From positions 62,001 through 126,000 of the forward strand of contig NZ_JAJUXG010000006.1 in assembly GCF_021390535.1 (NCBI RefSeq): a stretch of 64,000 nt of DNA. Reading direction: 5' to 3'. The stretch comes from Dyadobacter sp. CY312 (GTDB lineage Bacteria; Bacteroidota; Bacteroidia; Cytophagales; Spirosomataceae). Positions 8,631 through 17,364 of this stretch are shown here, in pieces. Below the pieces are notes generated by a model that made no database searches, was not told where the DNA came from, and saw only the letters and a list, made by a program, of their open reading frames with translations. The position numbers and the translations under genes were made by a program. Each line of letters opens with the position of its first letter. The stretch's first letter is position 1.

Positions 8631-9809
8631 CTACTTTCTACTAATTCTCACCACAGTTCCGGAGCTTTCCAGAACCACGTAAATATTGCCATCTGGTCCC
8701 TGGCGTACGTCTCTTACTCGACCGATTCCTTCGAACAAAATCTCTTTTTTAGTAACCTTATTACCTTTAACGACAAGGTGTTGCAACTGCATAAATTTCA
8801 AAGAACCTACAATAAGGTCGCCGTTCCATTCTTTGAATTTAGGACTGTTCACGAAAGTCATACCGCATGGAGCAATAGATGGTTTCCAGTAAATTACAGG
8901 TTGTTCAAGACCGGCACGTGCAGTGTCTTTAGAAATGATGCTGTTGTCATAATCAATACCAAAAGTGATCAGTGGCCAGCCGTAATTTTTTCCTTTTTCA
9001 ACAATGTTAAGCTCATCGCCTCCTTGTGGACCGTGCTCATGTTCCCATATAGCACCAGTTGTTGGATGAATCACCATTCCTTGTGGATTACGATGGCCGT
9101 AGCTCCATATTTCAGGACGGGCATTGGCAGTTTTAACAAATGGGTTGTCCGTTGGAATTTTTCCATCTTCATGCAAACGAACCACTTTGCCCTGATCTTT
9201 GCTTAAATCCTGCGAATTCTCTTTCTGTCCGCGTTCTCCCAGTGACAGGAATACATATCCTTTTTTGTCAAATACAATGCGCCCTCCAAAGTGAACATTA
9301 CCTTTCACATTTGGAATGGCCTTAAATATTTTCTGAACATCTACCAGCGCATGGTCTTTCAGTTTCGCGCGAATAAGAGCGGTGTTTGCACCGCCTTCTT
9401 CACCTTCTTCGCCTTCGGCTTTTGGGGAAGAATAGCTGATGTAGATCCAGCCATTTTTGGCATAATCGGGATGAAGCTGAACGTCAAGCAAACCTCCTTG
9501 TCCTTTGTACCAAACTTGTGGTACGCCGCTTATTTCTTTTGGATCTAGTACGCCATTTTTAACCAGACGCAGTTTTCCGCCACGTTCTGTGACAAGCAAA
9601 TCCCCATTTGGCAGGAATGCAGTCGCCCAGGGCATTTTCAAACCCGACGCCACTGTGTCCAGTTTAAGATTCGCCTGCGTTATTTCCTTTGGAGCATTTT
9701 TATCATCGGCTATTCCCGTGTTACTCATGAGACCAATTGAGACCGTAAGCAATAATCCGCCAAGTGCAACAGGAAAGCTTTTCTTTAAGAAAGGAATGTA
9801 TTTATTCAT
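8631..9809 (-). CDS. PQQ-dependent aldose/sugar dehydrogenase family protein
   Basis: A 392-residue protein with an N-terminal signal or anchor segment (about residues 12-30) and a six-bladed propeller of the soluble glucose dehydrogenase/YliI group. Family motifs visible are SGLKMPWATAFLPNGDLLVTE at the start of blade 1, HFGGRIVFD, SLGERGQ, the PQQ-region pair YGHRNPQG and EHGPQGGDELN, and RVRDVRQGPDGNIY near the end. It should oxidise a sugar or alcohol in the periplasm with PQQ and pass electrons on, probably to the cytochrome c encoded next. No PQQ synthesis genes lie in the window, so the cofactor may be taken up or made elsewhere. Confidence 0.88.
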   Translation of the reverse strand: MNKYIPFLKKSFPVALGGLLLTVSIGLMSNTGIADDKNAPKEITQANLKLDTVASGLKMPWATAFLPNGDLLVTERGGKLRLVKNGVLDPKEISGVPQVWYKGQGGLLDVQLHPDYAKNGWIYISYSSPKAEGEEGEEGGANTALIRAKLKDHALVDVQKIFKAIPNVKGNVHFGGRIVFDKKGYVFLSLGERGQKENSQDLSKDQGKVVRLHEDGKIPTDNPFVKTANARPEIWSYGHRNPQGMVIHPTTGAIWEHEHGPQGGDELNIVEKGKNYGWPLITFGIDYDNSIISKDTARAGLEQPVIYWKPSIAPCGMTFVNSPKFKEWNGDLIVGSLKFMQLQHLVVKGNKVTKKEILFEGIGRVRDVRQGPDGNIYVVLESSGTVVRISRK

Positions 9810-9861
9810 GGATTTAAGAAGAATGAAAAAAACTAAGTTGAGATTTTAAATGTGTATCAAA

Positions 9862-9891
9862 GGTAAAAAAAGAAAGGTAGCTAAGCTACCC
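9862..9891 (-). terminator. Terminator of the aldo/keto reductase gene
   Basis: GGTAGCTTAGCTACC forms a tight palindrome just past the stop at 9895. On the minus strand it is followed by TTTCTTTTTTT, the standard intrinsic terminator layout. Confidence 0.75.
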
Positions 9892-9894
9892 TTG

Positions 9895-10908
9895 TTATTG
9901 AACCAATTTGAGGTCATTTAAATGCCCGTTAATGAAATTAATTTCTTCGGCATTCAGATCAAAATCCATGGCTGCTGCATTCTGGATAGCCTGCCTTGCA
10001 TCTCTGGCTCCCACTAATGCTATCGTAATGCCCGGTTGTTGAACCGTCCATCTCAATACGAGTTGAGATAACGACGCGTTTTTCTGATCAGCCAAAGGTT
10101 TTAGTTTGTCCAGAAACTCATTAACGCGTTTCAGGTTTTCATCCGAAAAATAATGCAATGAGGAGCGGTTGTCGTCCTCACCAAATTTATATCCGAGAGT
10201 CATCTTTCCGGTGAGTAAACCTCTTTGAAGTGGGCTATAAGCTAAAATCGACTTTTCATGTTCCAGGCAATAAGGCACCAATTCTGCTTCTATATCCCTT
10301 TTAACCATACTGTATGGAACCTGATCGGATACCAGATTGATGTATTGGGAAGCTTCCCGCATCAGGTCTGCATTGTAATTACACACACCTGCGTAACGCA
10401 CTTTTCCCTGTTTGATCAATTGCGAAACCGCCTCCATTGTTTCTTCGATCGGGGTAGTTTTGTCGTGCCAATGGATTTGGTACAGATCGATGTAATCCGT
10501 TCCAAGACGTCGCAGGCTGTCTTCGCACTCCTTGATGATGCTGTCTTTTGCAGCGTATTTGTAGATATCGATTTCGTTGCCATCATTGTCTTTGCTGTGC
10601 ATAGCCAAATCGCCCTTCGCCAAATCCCAGCGCATTCCGTATTTGGTAAGAATCTGCAATTTGTCCCGTGGAATATCTTTGATTGCCTCCCCAACAATTT
10701 CCTCACTGAGTCCCATACCGTAAACTGGTGCTGTATCAATCGAAGTCACTCCGGCATCATATGACGCCTGAATGGCTTTAACCGATTCAGCTCTTTCCGA
10801 ACCTCCCCACATCCAGCCACCAGTTGCCCAGGCACCAAAAGTGATAACTGACAACTCTAAGTCTTTATGTTCCGGATGATCCGAATTTGCGATTTTTCTG
10901 TAAATCAT
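9895..10908 (-). CDS. Aldo/keto reductase
   Basis: I prefer the ATG at 10908 (MIYRKIANSDHP, 337 residues); an in-frame ATG 66 nt upstream adds a tail unlike the family. The AKR barrel catalytic tetrad can be read: Asp and Tyr in SIDTAPVYGMG, Lys in ILTKYG, and His in DLYQIHWHD. NADP-binding residues are expected in the closing IALVGARDARQ segment. It would reduce a carbonyl substrate with NAD(P)H in the cytoplasm. The closest feel is the YajO/Gcy1-like or L-glyceraldehyde 3-phosphate reductase branch, but the substrate is not determined. It is a monocistronic gene with its own terminator. Confidence 0.9.
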   Translation of the reverse strand: MIYRKIANSDHPEHKDLELSVITFGAWATGGWMWGGSERAESVKAIQASYDAGVTSIDTAPVYGMGLSEEIVGEAIKDIPRDKLQILTKYGMRWDLAKGDLAMHSKDNDGNEIDIYKYAAKDSIIKECEDSLRRLGTDYIDLYQIHWHDKTTPIEETMEAVSQLIKQGKVRYAGVCNYNADLMREASQYINLVSDQVPYSMVKRDIEAELVPYCLEHEKSILAYSPLQRGLLTGKMTLGYKFGEDDNRSSLHYFSDENLKRVNEFLDKLKPLADQKNASLSQLVLRWTVQQPGITIALVGARDARQAIQNAAAMDFDLNAEEINFINGHLNDLKLVQ

Positions 10909-11094
10909 TTTGATGGCTTTTGGCTTTCGGCAATCAGCCGTTAGCTGGGTTGATAATTTAAATGCATGGCTCAAATAATTGTGCCATGCATTTATGGGTG
11001 AAATTGTAGCATCAAATGCGATCCTATGTTGTTATCCGGTGTTGAAAGGCAACGATAAGCATCAAGTCGGTTTGAAAATGTGCATTTAGAAATC

Positions 11095-11286
11095 CTAGCT
11101 CTCAAATTTCGAAAGATTTGGAAATTTATGAGTTTTTAAAATATGATTGGCTCTCTCAACCTTATCCTTAAATAAAGATTGATCAGAGTATTTCCCGTTT
11201 AGTTCGGAATTGATACTAAACCCTTCGGGAAGTTCTTTGGTATCTGATTTTTTAGCTTTTATACTTCTAAGTTCTTTAAAAATCAA
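11095..11286 (-). CDS. Hypothetical short protein
   Basis: A 63-residue frame, charged and lysine-rich (MIFKELRSIKAKKSDTKELP), with no signal peptide, membrane segment or motif I recognise. It lies 72 nt beyond the end of HicB on the same strand. It could be a small gene of the toxin-antitoxin locus, a remnant, or a chance frame in AT-rich DNA. Confidence 0.35.
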   Translation of the reverse strand: MIFKELRSIKAKKSDTKELPEGFSINSELNGKYSDQSLFKDKVERANHILKTHKFPNLSKFES

Positions 11287-11357
11287 GTGACAAAAGTTGA
11301 ATAAAAAATCATTCTTACATATTTTATTGAGAATATTAGTATAATGAAATCAAATGC

Positions 11358-11756
11358 TTATGCTCCCATCGCATAGCTAGATTCTCCCGGTTTATTACTT
11401 ACCAACTCCGCCGTCACATCTTCATGAGTGACTGCATATTCCAAGACCGATTTAACGAAATCATTCAATGTTATATCATGTTGTGAAGCAATTGTCGCCG
11501 CCTTTTTATGAAGTATTGAAGGAACACGAACATTAAAAACTCCTTTATAAGCTTTCTCGGGAGATTTGCCCAGTGTTTTGCAAGTCTCAATGTAATCATC
11601 TACCGCCTCCTGAAAAGATTCTTTGAGTTCACTTACCGATGTTCCTTCGAAATTGACCAGGTCATTGATACCAAGTACTTTACCGAAGAAAACCTCGTCA
11701 ACGGAACTATAAGAAATCGAAGCCGTATATCCGTTGTATGTTAGTGAATTGATCAT
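11358..11756 (-). CDS. hicB: HicB-family antitoxin
   Basis: A 132-residue protein with an N-terminal HicB half-RNase-H-like domain (YNGYTASISYSSVDEVFFGKV, then GTSVSELKESFQEAVDDYIE). A C-terminal ribbon-helix-helix-like segment follows (about residues 92-125, with FNVRVPSILHKKAATIASQ). HicB binds and neutralises HicA and represses the operon. It overlaps the HicA gene by 4 nt, with the toxin gene upstream, the usual hicAB order. The central EAVDDYIETCKTLGK segment is strongly diagnostic. Confidence 0.9.
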   Translation of the reverse strand: MINSLTYNGYTASISYSSVDEVFFGKVLGINDLVNFEGTSVSELKESFQEAVDDYIETCKTLGKSPEKAYKGVFNVRVPSILHKKAATIASQHDITLNDFVKSVLEYAVTHEDVTAELVSNKPGESSYAMGA

Positions 11757-12010
11757 TTCAGTTTGCCGTTTTCTTTTAATGTTTCCATAACCTGTTCTAA
11801 TACATAATGCTTAATGATTGGCTTGGGATGGGGCTTGTGCAAACTTATTATTACCTGGTTTGCATCTACAAACTTTCTTCTTGAACCGCCTGTTTTCCCA
11901 GTCGCAATTTCAGTGAAACCGTAATAGCCTAAAACAACTGTTAATTCATCCCAGGTGAAATCCTTGGGCTTTTTCAAAAAGCGAATGATTAACTTATCTA
12001 TCTTGCTCAA
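11753..12010 (-). CDS. hicA: HicA-family mRNA interferase toxin
   Basis: An 85-residue protein with the HicA double-stranded-RNA-binding-like fold: DFTWDELTVVLGYYGF helix, a GGSRRKF strand (residues 41-47) and HKPHPKPIIKHYVLEQVMETL. In classical HicA the second motif is GSH with a catalytic His; here it is GSR (Arg44). The HKPHP His residues are retained, as in a sub-branch of the family common in Bacteroidota. It should cleave translated mRNA when free of HicB. It is the first gene of the pair and overlaps hicB. Confidence 0.85.
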   Translation of the reverse strand: MSKIDKLIIRFLKKPKDFTWDELTVVLGYYGFTEIATGKTGGSRRKFVDANQVIISLHKPHPKPIIKHYVLEQVMETLKENGKLK

Positions 12011-12092
12011 TTGACAAACGTTTGTGACTAGATATTAGTTACAAATATTGGATAAAAAAATAACTAATGCTAATTACGTCAGTTCGGTTATA

Positions 12093-12141
12093 AAGTTAAA
12101 ATGTGGGTCTGATACTCATATCTTCAAGTACCAGACCCACA
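12093..12141 (-). terminator. Terminator of the GH92 gene
   Basis: A perfect 10-bp stem (TGTGGGTCTG/CAGACCCACA) lies 51 nt past the GH92 stop. On the minus strand it is followed by TTTTAACTTT. A good intrinsic terminator. Confidence 0.75.
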
Positions 12142-12191
12142 GGGGCATCATCGCAAATTTTTTAACTCAATTTAATGGCTGATAACCAAGT

Positions 12192-14471
12192 TTACTTCGT
12201 CAGCGAAAACGGCGCATTCTCAGGTTTTACACCCCAGACGTTGGATGGCTGGCTTGCCAGATTAAACTTAATATTCCCACCCCTCAATATATCTCCGTGT
12301 TCCAGGTAAGTCTGTGCATACGGTTTTCCATTCATCGTAGCACCCTGGATGTACATATTTTTGTCGTTTGACGCCGGTGCTTCTACCACAAATTTCTTGC
12401 CATTTTCCAGCGTAATTGTTGCCTTTTTGAACAATGGTGAACCAATCACATATTGAGTAGTTCCGGGTGTTACCGGATAAAAACCAAGTGCTGAGAAAAC
12501 ATACCAGGCTGAGGTTTGTCCATTATCCTCGTCACCGCAGTAACCGTCCGGAGCAGCCTGATACAGTTTGTTCATCACTTCACGGGACCAATATTGTGTT
12601 TTTGAAGGAGCTCCTGCATAATTGTACAGGTAAATCATGTGCTGAATTGGCTGATTTCCGTGCGCGTAATTACCCATGTTCATGATCTGCATTTCGCGGA
12701 TTTCGTGTATCGGGAAACCATAATAACTGTCATCGAAAATCGGAGGAAGGGTAAACACGGTATCGAGTTTTTGAACAAACGCTTCTCTGCCGCCAACCAA
12801 TCCGATCAAACCTTTTACATCCTGAAAAACAGACCAGGTATAATGAATGCTGTTTCCTTCGGTAAACGCGTCTCCCCATTTAAACGGATTAAAAGGAGTC
12901 TGGAATTTTCCGTCCTTATTTTTTCCCCGCATCCACTTGGTTTCAGGGTCAAAAAGGTTTTTGTAGTTCTGGCTCCTTTTCAGGTAAAGGTCAATTTCGG
13001 CCTGCGGTTTCTTTAATTCTTTACCCAATTGAGCAATACAGAAATCTGCGTAGGCGTATTCCAGTGTTCGTGCCGCATTTTCATTCACTTTAACATCGTA
13101 AGGAACATAACCCAGTTCATTGTAATATTCATGACCAAAGCGCCCTACGGAACTTACCGGTCCTGCATTTTCAGTGTTTTTAAGAACAGCTTCATACAGT
13201 TTATTGATATCATATCCACGGATACCTTTTACATATGAATCGGCGATGAGTGATGCGGAATTGGAACCAATCATACAATCACGGTGACCAGGACTTGCCC
13301 ATTCTGGAAGGTATCCACTCTCGTCATACGCATTGGCCAAGCCCTGCATAATCTGAGAATTCAATGTCGGGTACATTAAAGTAAAGAATGGAAAAACAGC
13401 CCGGAATGTGTCCCAAAAACCATTGTCAGTAAACATGTATCCGGGACGAACCTCGCCATTGTAAGGACTGTAATGTACAATCTGATTTTTGGCATCAAAC
13501 TCGTAAAACTTCCGTGGGAACAAAAGGACGCGATACAGACAGGAGTAAAAAGTGCGGATCTGGTCGATGTTATCACCTTCTACTTTAATTTTAGACAACT
13601 CATCGTTCCAGGCTTTATGTCCTTTTTGTTTTGTTGTTTCAAAGTTATCGGTGCCAATTTCTCTTTTCAGGTTGAGCTCGGCCTGTTCGGGGCTAATGAA
13701 AGAAGATGCCACTTTTACGCCGACTTGCTCGCCTCTTTTGGTTTTAAAACCAATAACTGCGCCAGCATGGTTGGCTTGTAGTTCGAGGGTGTCTTTGGTA
13801 AGTTTTTTTCCGCTAAATGTCTGAGAGAAAGTGAACGCCTTGTCAAAAACGAGTACAAAGTAGTTTTTGAAATTGGCAGGAACACCGCCACTGTTTTTGG
13901 TTGTGTAGCCAATGATCTTGCGTTCGGCAGGAATGATCTTCACATAAGAACCTTTGTCAAAAGCATCGACGAGCACATAAGAATTTTCAGATTCAGGAAA
14001 CGTAAAACGGAATTGCGCGGCACGTTCGGTAGGAGCAATTTCGGTTGTTACATCATAATCGGCCAGATAAACCTTATAGTAATTTGGCTTGGCAACTTCT
14101 GCTTTATGTGAAAACCAGCTTGCCCGGCTGTCTTCGTCAACTTTCAGTTTACCAGTCATTGGCAATATTGAAAACTGTCCGTAATCGTTGATCCACGGGC
14201 TTGGCTGATGTGTCTGTTTGAAGCCTCTGATTTTTTCGGCGTCGTACATATAGCTCCAACCGTCTCCCATTTTGCCAGTCTGAGGCATCCAGAAATTCAT
14301 GCCCCATGGCATTGCAATTGCCGGATAGGTGTTGCCGGAAGAAAGGCTGAATTTGGATTGCGTCCCCATAAGAGGGTTTACATATTGAACCAAATCGGTG
14401 GCTGGCGTATGTTGGGCAAAAGCGGATGCGCTTGAAATAAGAAAGAAAAGGCAATAAAGAATTTTTTTCAT
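12192..14471 (-). CDS. GH92 family glycosidase (alpha-mannosidase type)
   Basis: A 759-residue protein with a signal peptide (MKKILYCLFFLISSASAFAQ), so periplasmic or exported. The first domain opens with VQYVNPLMGTQSKFSLSSGNTYPAIAMPWGM, the standard GH92 beginning. The catalytic (alpha/alpha)6 domain contains FTDNGFWDTFRAVFPF, GYLPEWASPGHRDCMIGSNS, and near the end CGDEDNGQTSAWYVFSALGFYPV. That last stretch holds the acidic residues and the Asn-Gly-Gln metal-site region of the family. GH92 enzymes are Ca-dependent inverting exo-alpha-mannosidases acting on N-glycans or mannans. There is no adjacent SusCD pair, so it is not in a classical PUL here. Confidence 0.93.
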   Translation of the reverse strand: MKKILYCLFFLISSASAFAQHTPATDLVQYVNPLMGTQSKFSLSSGNTYPAIAMPWGMNFWMPQTGKMGDGWSYMYDAEKIRGFKQTHQPSPWINDYGQFSILPMTGKLKVDEDSRASWFSHKAEVAKPNYYKVYLADYDVTTEIAPTERAAQFRFTFPESENSYVLVDAFDKGSYVKIIPAERKIIGYTTKNSGGVPANFKNYFVLVFDKAFTFSQTFSGKKLTKDTLELQANHAGAVIGFKTKRGEQVGVKVASSFISPEQAELNLKREIGTDNFETTKQKGHKAWNDELSKIKVEGDNIDQIRTFYSCLYRVLLFPRKFYEFDAKNQIVHYSPYNGEVRPGYMFTDNGFWDTFRAVFPFFTLMYPTLNSQIMQGLANAYDESGYLPEWASPGHRDCMIGSNSASLIADSYVKGIRGYDINKLYEAVLKNTENAGPVSSVGRFGHEYYNELGYVPYDVKVNENAARTLEYAYADFCIAQLGKELKKPQAEIDLYLKRSQNYKNLFDPETKWMRGKNKDGKFQTPFNPFKWGDAFTEGNSIHYTWSVFQDVKGLIGLVGGREAFVQKLDTVFTLPPIFDDSYYGFPIHEIREMQIMNMGNYAHGNQPIQHMIYLYNYAGAPSKTQYWSREVMNKLYQAAPDGYCGDEDNGQTSAWYVFSALGFYPVTPGTTQYVIGSPLFKKATITLENGKKFVVEAPASNDKNMYIQGATMNGKPYAQTYLEHGDILRGGNIKFNLASQPSNVWGVKPENAPFSLTK

Positions 14472-14751
14472 GATATAAGGTTAAAGGAATTGATCGGCAA
14501 AGATATTGCAGGAAACGATACAGGAAGAAGCCTGTGCTTTAATAAAAACACAAATTGTCAAAAGATTTACTTCTGCGCCGTGAACATGACATTTTGTACA
14601 GGCATAGTTATTTCTTTGCAGTCTGCGGTGTACCGGGGAATATTAAGGTCCCAGGAAAATAGCGCTTCTTTTTATCATGTACCAATGGATATTTAGAATC
14701 AATGTATACCTTTAAATCATCATATTAAGCCAAGTATTTTCATAAATCACA

Positions 14752-16149
14752 ATGACTGAACACTTAAATCGCTTAACGCCACGTCAGATTGTTTTTGAGT
14801 TGGATCAATACATTATCGGACAAAATGACGCAAAGAGAAATGTAGCAATTGCATTGAGAAATCGGTGGAGGCGCATGAATAGTCCTGAGGAAATTCAGAA
14901 GGAAATTATTCCGAATAATATATTAATGATAGGTGCAACTGGTGTGGGTAAAACGGAGATTGCACGCCGTCTTGCCAAAATCGCCGATGCACCTTTCGTA
15001 AAAGTAGAAGCTTCTAAATTTACAGAGGTGGGTTATGTGGGCCGTGACGTAGAAAGTATGGTTCGTGACCTGGTAGAGCAGGCTGTGGGCATGGTGCGGA
15101 CTCAAAAGAAAGAAGAGGTTAAAATCAAGGCTGAGCAGGCTGTTGAAGATATTATTCTGGATGCATTAATCCCTCCAATTCATGGTGCATCGAAAATCAA
15201 GAGCGAACCTGTACAAGATGGTGATAACTCGGTACCGGAAGACGATGGTGAACTGAACCAACGTACACGTGAACGTTTTCGTGAGAAAATCCGCAGTGGT
15301 GAGCTGGATTCCCGCAAGATAGAAATTGAGGTTCAGCAAAACCAGTCTCCGAGCGTGGGTATGATTGGCGGAGCGATGGACGATGTTTCGATGATGAACA
15401 TCCAGGAGATGATTGGCAACATGATGCCTCGTCGTGGTAAAAAACGAAAAGTGACGGTAGGAGAGGCTAAGAAACTCTTGCTTGACGAAGAAGCAGGAAA
15501 GCTGATCGATATGGACGAGGTGAAGCTGGAAGCGATTCAGAAAGCCGAAAACCTGGGAATTATCTTTATAGATGAAATTGATAAAGTGGCATCAAGTCGT
15601 TCTGGCGGCGGTGGTGGTCCGGATGTGAGCCGTGAAGGTGTTCAGCGCGACTTGCTCCCAATTGTGGAAGGAAGTGCTGTTAACACAAAGCATGGTGTCA
15701 TCAATACAGATCACATCTTGTTTATCGCAGCCGGTGCATTTCACGTTGCTAAGCCTTCCGATCTTATTCCTGAATTACAGGGACGTTTCCCGATCCGTGT
15801 GGAATTGAACAGCCTTACCGAATCTGATTTCTATCAGATATTGAAAACACCAAAAAATGCTTTGACAAAACAATACGAGGCAATGATGGAAGCAGAAGGC
15901 GTTGAACTTGTGTTCGAAGATGGCGCACTTCAGGAAATGGCCAGAATTGCTTTTGAGGTAAATAGTGAGGTAGAAAACATTGGTGCCCGTCGTCTGCAAA
16001 CGGTGATGAGTTTACTGTTAAACGACTTTATGTTTGATATTCCTGATGAAATCGGTCCGGATTCTCATATCGTTGTCACCGCAGAAATGGTAAGTGACAA
16101 ACTTTCGCATTTGATCAAAAACAGAGATTTGAGTCAATACATTTTGTAA
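14752..16149 (+). CDS. hslU: HslU, ATPase subunit of the HslUV protease
   Basis: A 465-residue AAA+ protein. It opens with LTPRQIVFELDQYIIGQ and has Walker A GATGVGKT (residues 61-68), the FTEVGYVGRDVESMVRDLVE segment that is diagnostic for HslU, an I-domain insertion (about 110-240), Walker B IIFIDEID, sensor region LQGRFPIRVEL and the GARRLQTVM sensor 2. It unfolds substrates for the HslV peptidase in the cytoplasm. The C-terminus SQYIL fits the tail that docks into HslV. HslV itself is not adjacent. It stands alone on the plus strand, divergent from GH92. Confidence 0.97.
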   Translation: MTEHLNRLTPRQIVFELDQYIIGQNDAKRNVAIALRNRWRRMNSPEEIQKEIIPNNILMIGATGVGKTEIARRLAKIADAPFVKVEASKFTEVGYVGRDVESMVRDLVEQAVGMVRTQKKEEVKIKAEQAVEDIILDALIPPIHGASKIKSEPVQDGDNSVPEDDGELNQRTRERFREKIRSGELDSRKIEIEVQQNQSPSVGMIGGAMDDVSMMNIQEMIGNMMPRRGKKRKVTVGEAKKLLLDEEAGKLIDMDEVKLEAIQKAENLGIIFIDEIDKVASSRSGGGGGPDVSREGVQRDLLPIVEGSAVNTKHGVINTDHILFIAAGAFHVAKPSDLIPELQGRFPIRVELNSLTESDFYQILKTPKNALTKQYEAMMEAEGVELVFEDGALQEMARIAFEVNSEVENIGARRLQTVMSLLLNDFMFDIPDEIGPDSHIVVTAEMVSDKLSHLIKNRDLSQYIL

Positions 16150-16154
16150 GGTTA

Positions 16155-16266
16155 TAAACCGCAATGGGCGCAATGAGGAAACGCAATGGTCACACTAGAA
16201 AGACTTTTGCGCCCATTGCGATATCCATAGCGCCCATTGCGCCGGGCCGCCGGGCGGTTAAAAATC
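16155..16266. repeat. Imperfect palindromic repeat, CCGCAATGGGCGCAA family, copy 1
   Basis: After the hslU stop the spacer contains AACCGCAATGGGCGCAATG, later TTTTGCGCCCATTGCG and GCGCCCATTGCGCC, ending in GGGCGGTTAAAA. The copies are inverted with respect to each other and can form a long hairpin, which may also end transcription between the convergent genes. A related block lies at 20764-20866. Confidence 0.65.
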
Positions 16267-16267
16267 T

Positions 16268-17266
16268 TTATAACTTACAATACCTCTCCACATAACTTCG
16301 TATCCAGCCCATTCTTTCCTTTTTGAACCTGAGGGTATAAAAAGTGTTGGACCAGTCTTCAAAGTGCAGCTGATAGAATTCCAGGAAAAACATCCAGAAG
16401 GCAAAACCAAGATACGGTATAGCTGCAATTTCTTCATCCGTCACGGGACGCACTTCACGGTAAGCGTTTAAGAACACTTCAAATTTATTGTCGGCTTCTT
16501 CCTGTGTTTGTTTTTTGGAATGGACATCAAAGAAAAAATGTAAATTAAATGTCATCAGGTCGTTGGCAAGTAATCCCTTTCCTGCAAAGTCAAAATCGAA
16601 AAAAGTCAGGTTGTCATTTTCATCGAAATGGAAATTATGCGGCAGGAAATCGTAATGGCAGTATCCGTAACTGAATTTTGAAAGGTCGAACTGATTAATT
16701 TTCTCAACCACTTTTTCAGTCGTGGTTTTTAGCCATTCATATTCTTCCGGAAGCTCTGCAAATTCTGGTTTGATGTAATCCAACGGCTTTAACAAAGTTG
16801 TCTCTACATTGTACACCCTTCTTGGGTTGGATAATTGCAATGCTGACGTAACGTTGTGAATCCGTGCCATTTCAATTCCTACGGCTTGCAGTCGGCTGTC
16901 GTTGTAATCAAGAGTAGGTTTACCGGCAGCAAATGAAAACAATATACCATTCCGAACTCCTTCGGCAGCATTAAAAGACTGAATAAAATCGCCATTCAAA
17001 GCCTGAATAGGATATGAGATCTTTGTGTCCGCATCTTTCAGGATATTGAGTAACTCCACTTCCGCCTTAATCTCGTCCAGCCTCCTGTGCGAATCTCTGT
17101 ACAGCTTAAAAATGTACTTCTCGTTCTCGTTTTGTAACAGATAAGTGTCACTCACATTGTGAACAAGCAGTTTACAAACCGTGCCGGACAACCCATAAGC
17201 TTTCTCCAAATGATCCTTTAATGCCACGGTTGACAGCATTGAATATTGCGTAGGGAAGATGTTCAT
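16268..17266 (-). CDS. Phosphotransferase, APH/homoserine-kinase-like
   Basis: A 332-residue protein of the aminoglycoside phosphotransferase fold. The catalytic-loop motif HYDFLPHN (His-x-Asp-x4-Asn) and the metal-binding FFDFDFAGKG lie about 20 residues apart, and the N-lobe has the lysine strand EKYIFKLYRDSHR. The C-terminal helices include FWMFFLEFYQLHFEDW. It resembles the homoserine kinase type II/CotS-like group, with small-molecule hydroxyl substrates. The real substrate is unknown. It is encoded tail-to-tail with hslU. Confidence 0.8.
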   Translation of the reverse strand: MNIFPTQYSMLSTVALKDHLEKAYGLSGTVCKLLVHNVSDTYLLQNENEKYIFKLYRDSHRRLDEIKAEVELLNILKDADTKISYPIQALNGDFIQSFNAAEGVRNGILFSFAAGKPTLDYNDSRLQAVGIEMARIHNVTSALQLSNPRRVYNVETTLLKPLDYIKPEFAELPEEYEWLKTTTEKVVEKINQFDLSKFSYGYCHYDFLPHNFHFDENDNLTFFDFDFAGKGLLANDLMTFNLHFFFDVHSKKQTQEEADNKFEVFLNAYREVRPVTDEEIAAIPYLGFAFWMFFLEFYQLHFEDWSNTFYTLRFKKERMGWIRSYVERYCKL

Positions 17267-17364
17267 ATTGCGGGAGTAAAATGGGCTTTTGAAAAAGGGA
17301 GAGCCAAGAGTAATAATTCCTCTGTGGTTCTCCCTTTTAACTCTGTGAGACTCTATGTTAATTT

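Noticed and set aside
8778..9206. A 142-codon frame on the plus strand
   Set aside because: It lies wholly within the sugar dehydrogenase gene on the other strand and has no family features.
10258..10764. A 168-codon frame on the plus strand
   Set aside because: Antisense to the aldo/keto reductase; the product is rich in Phe, Ile and Val without pattern.
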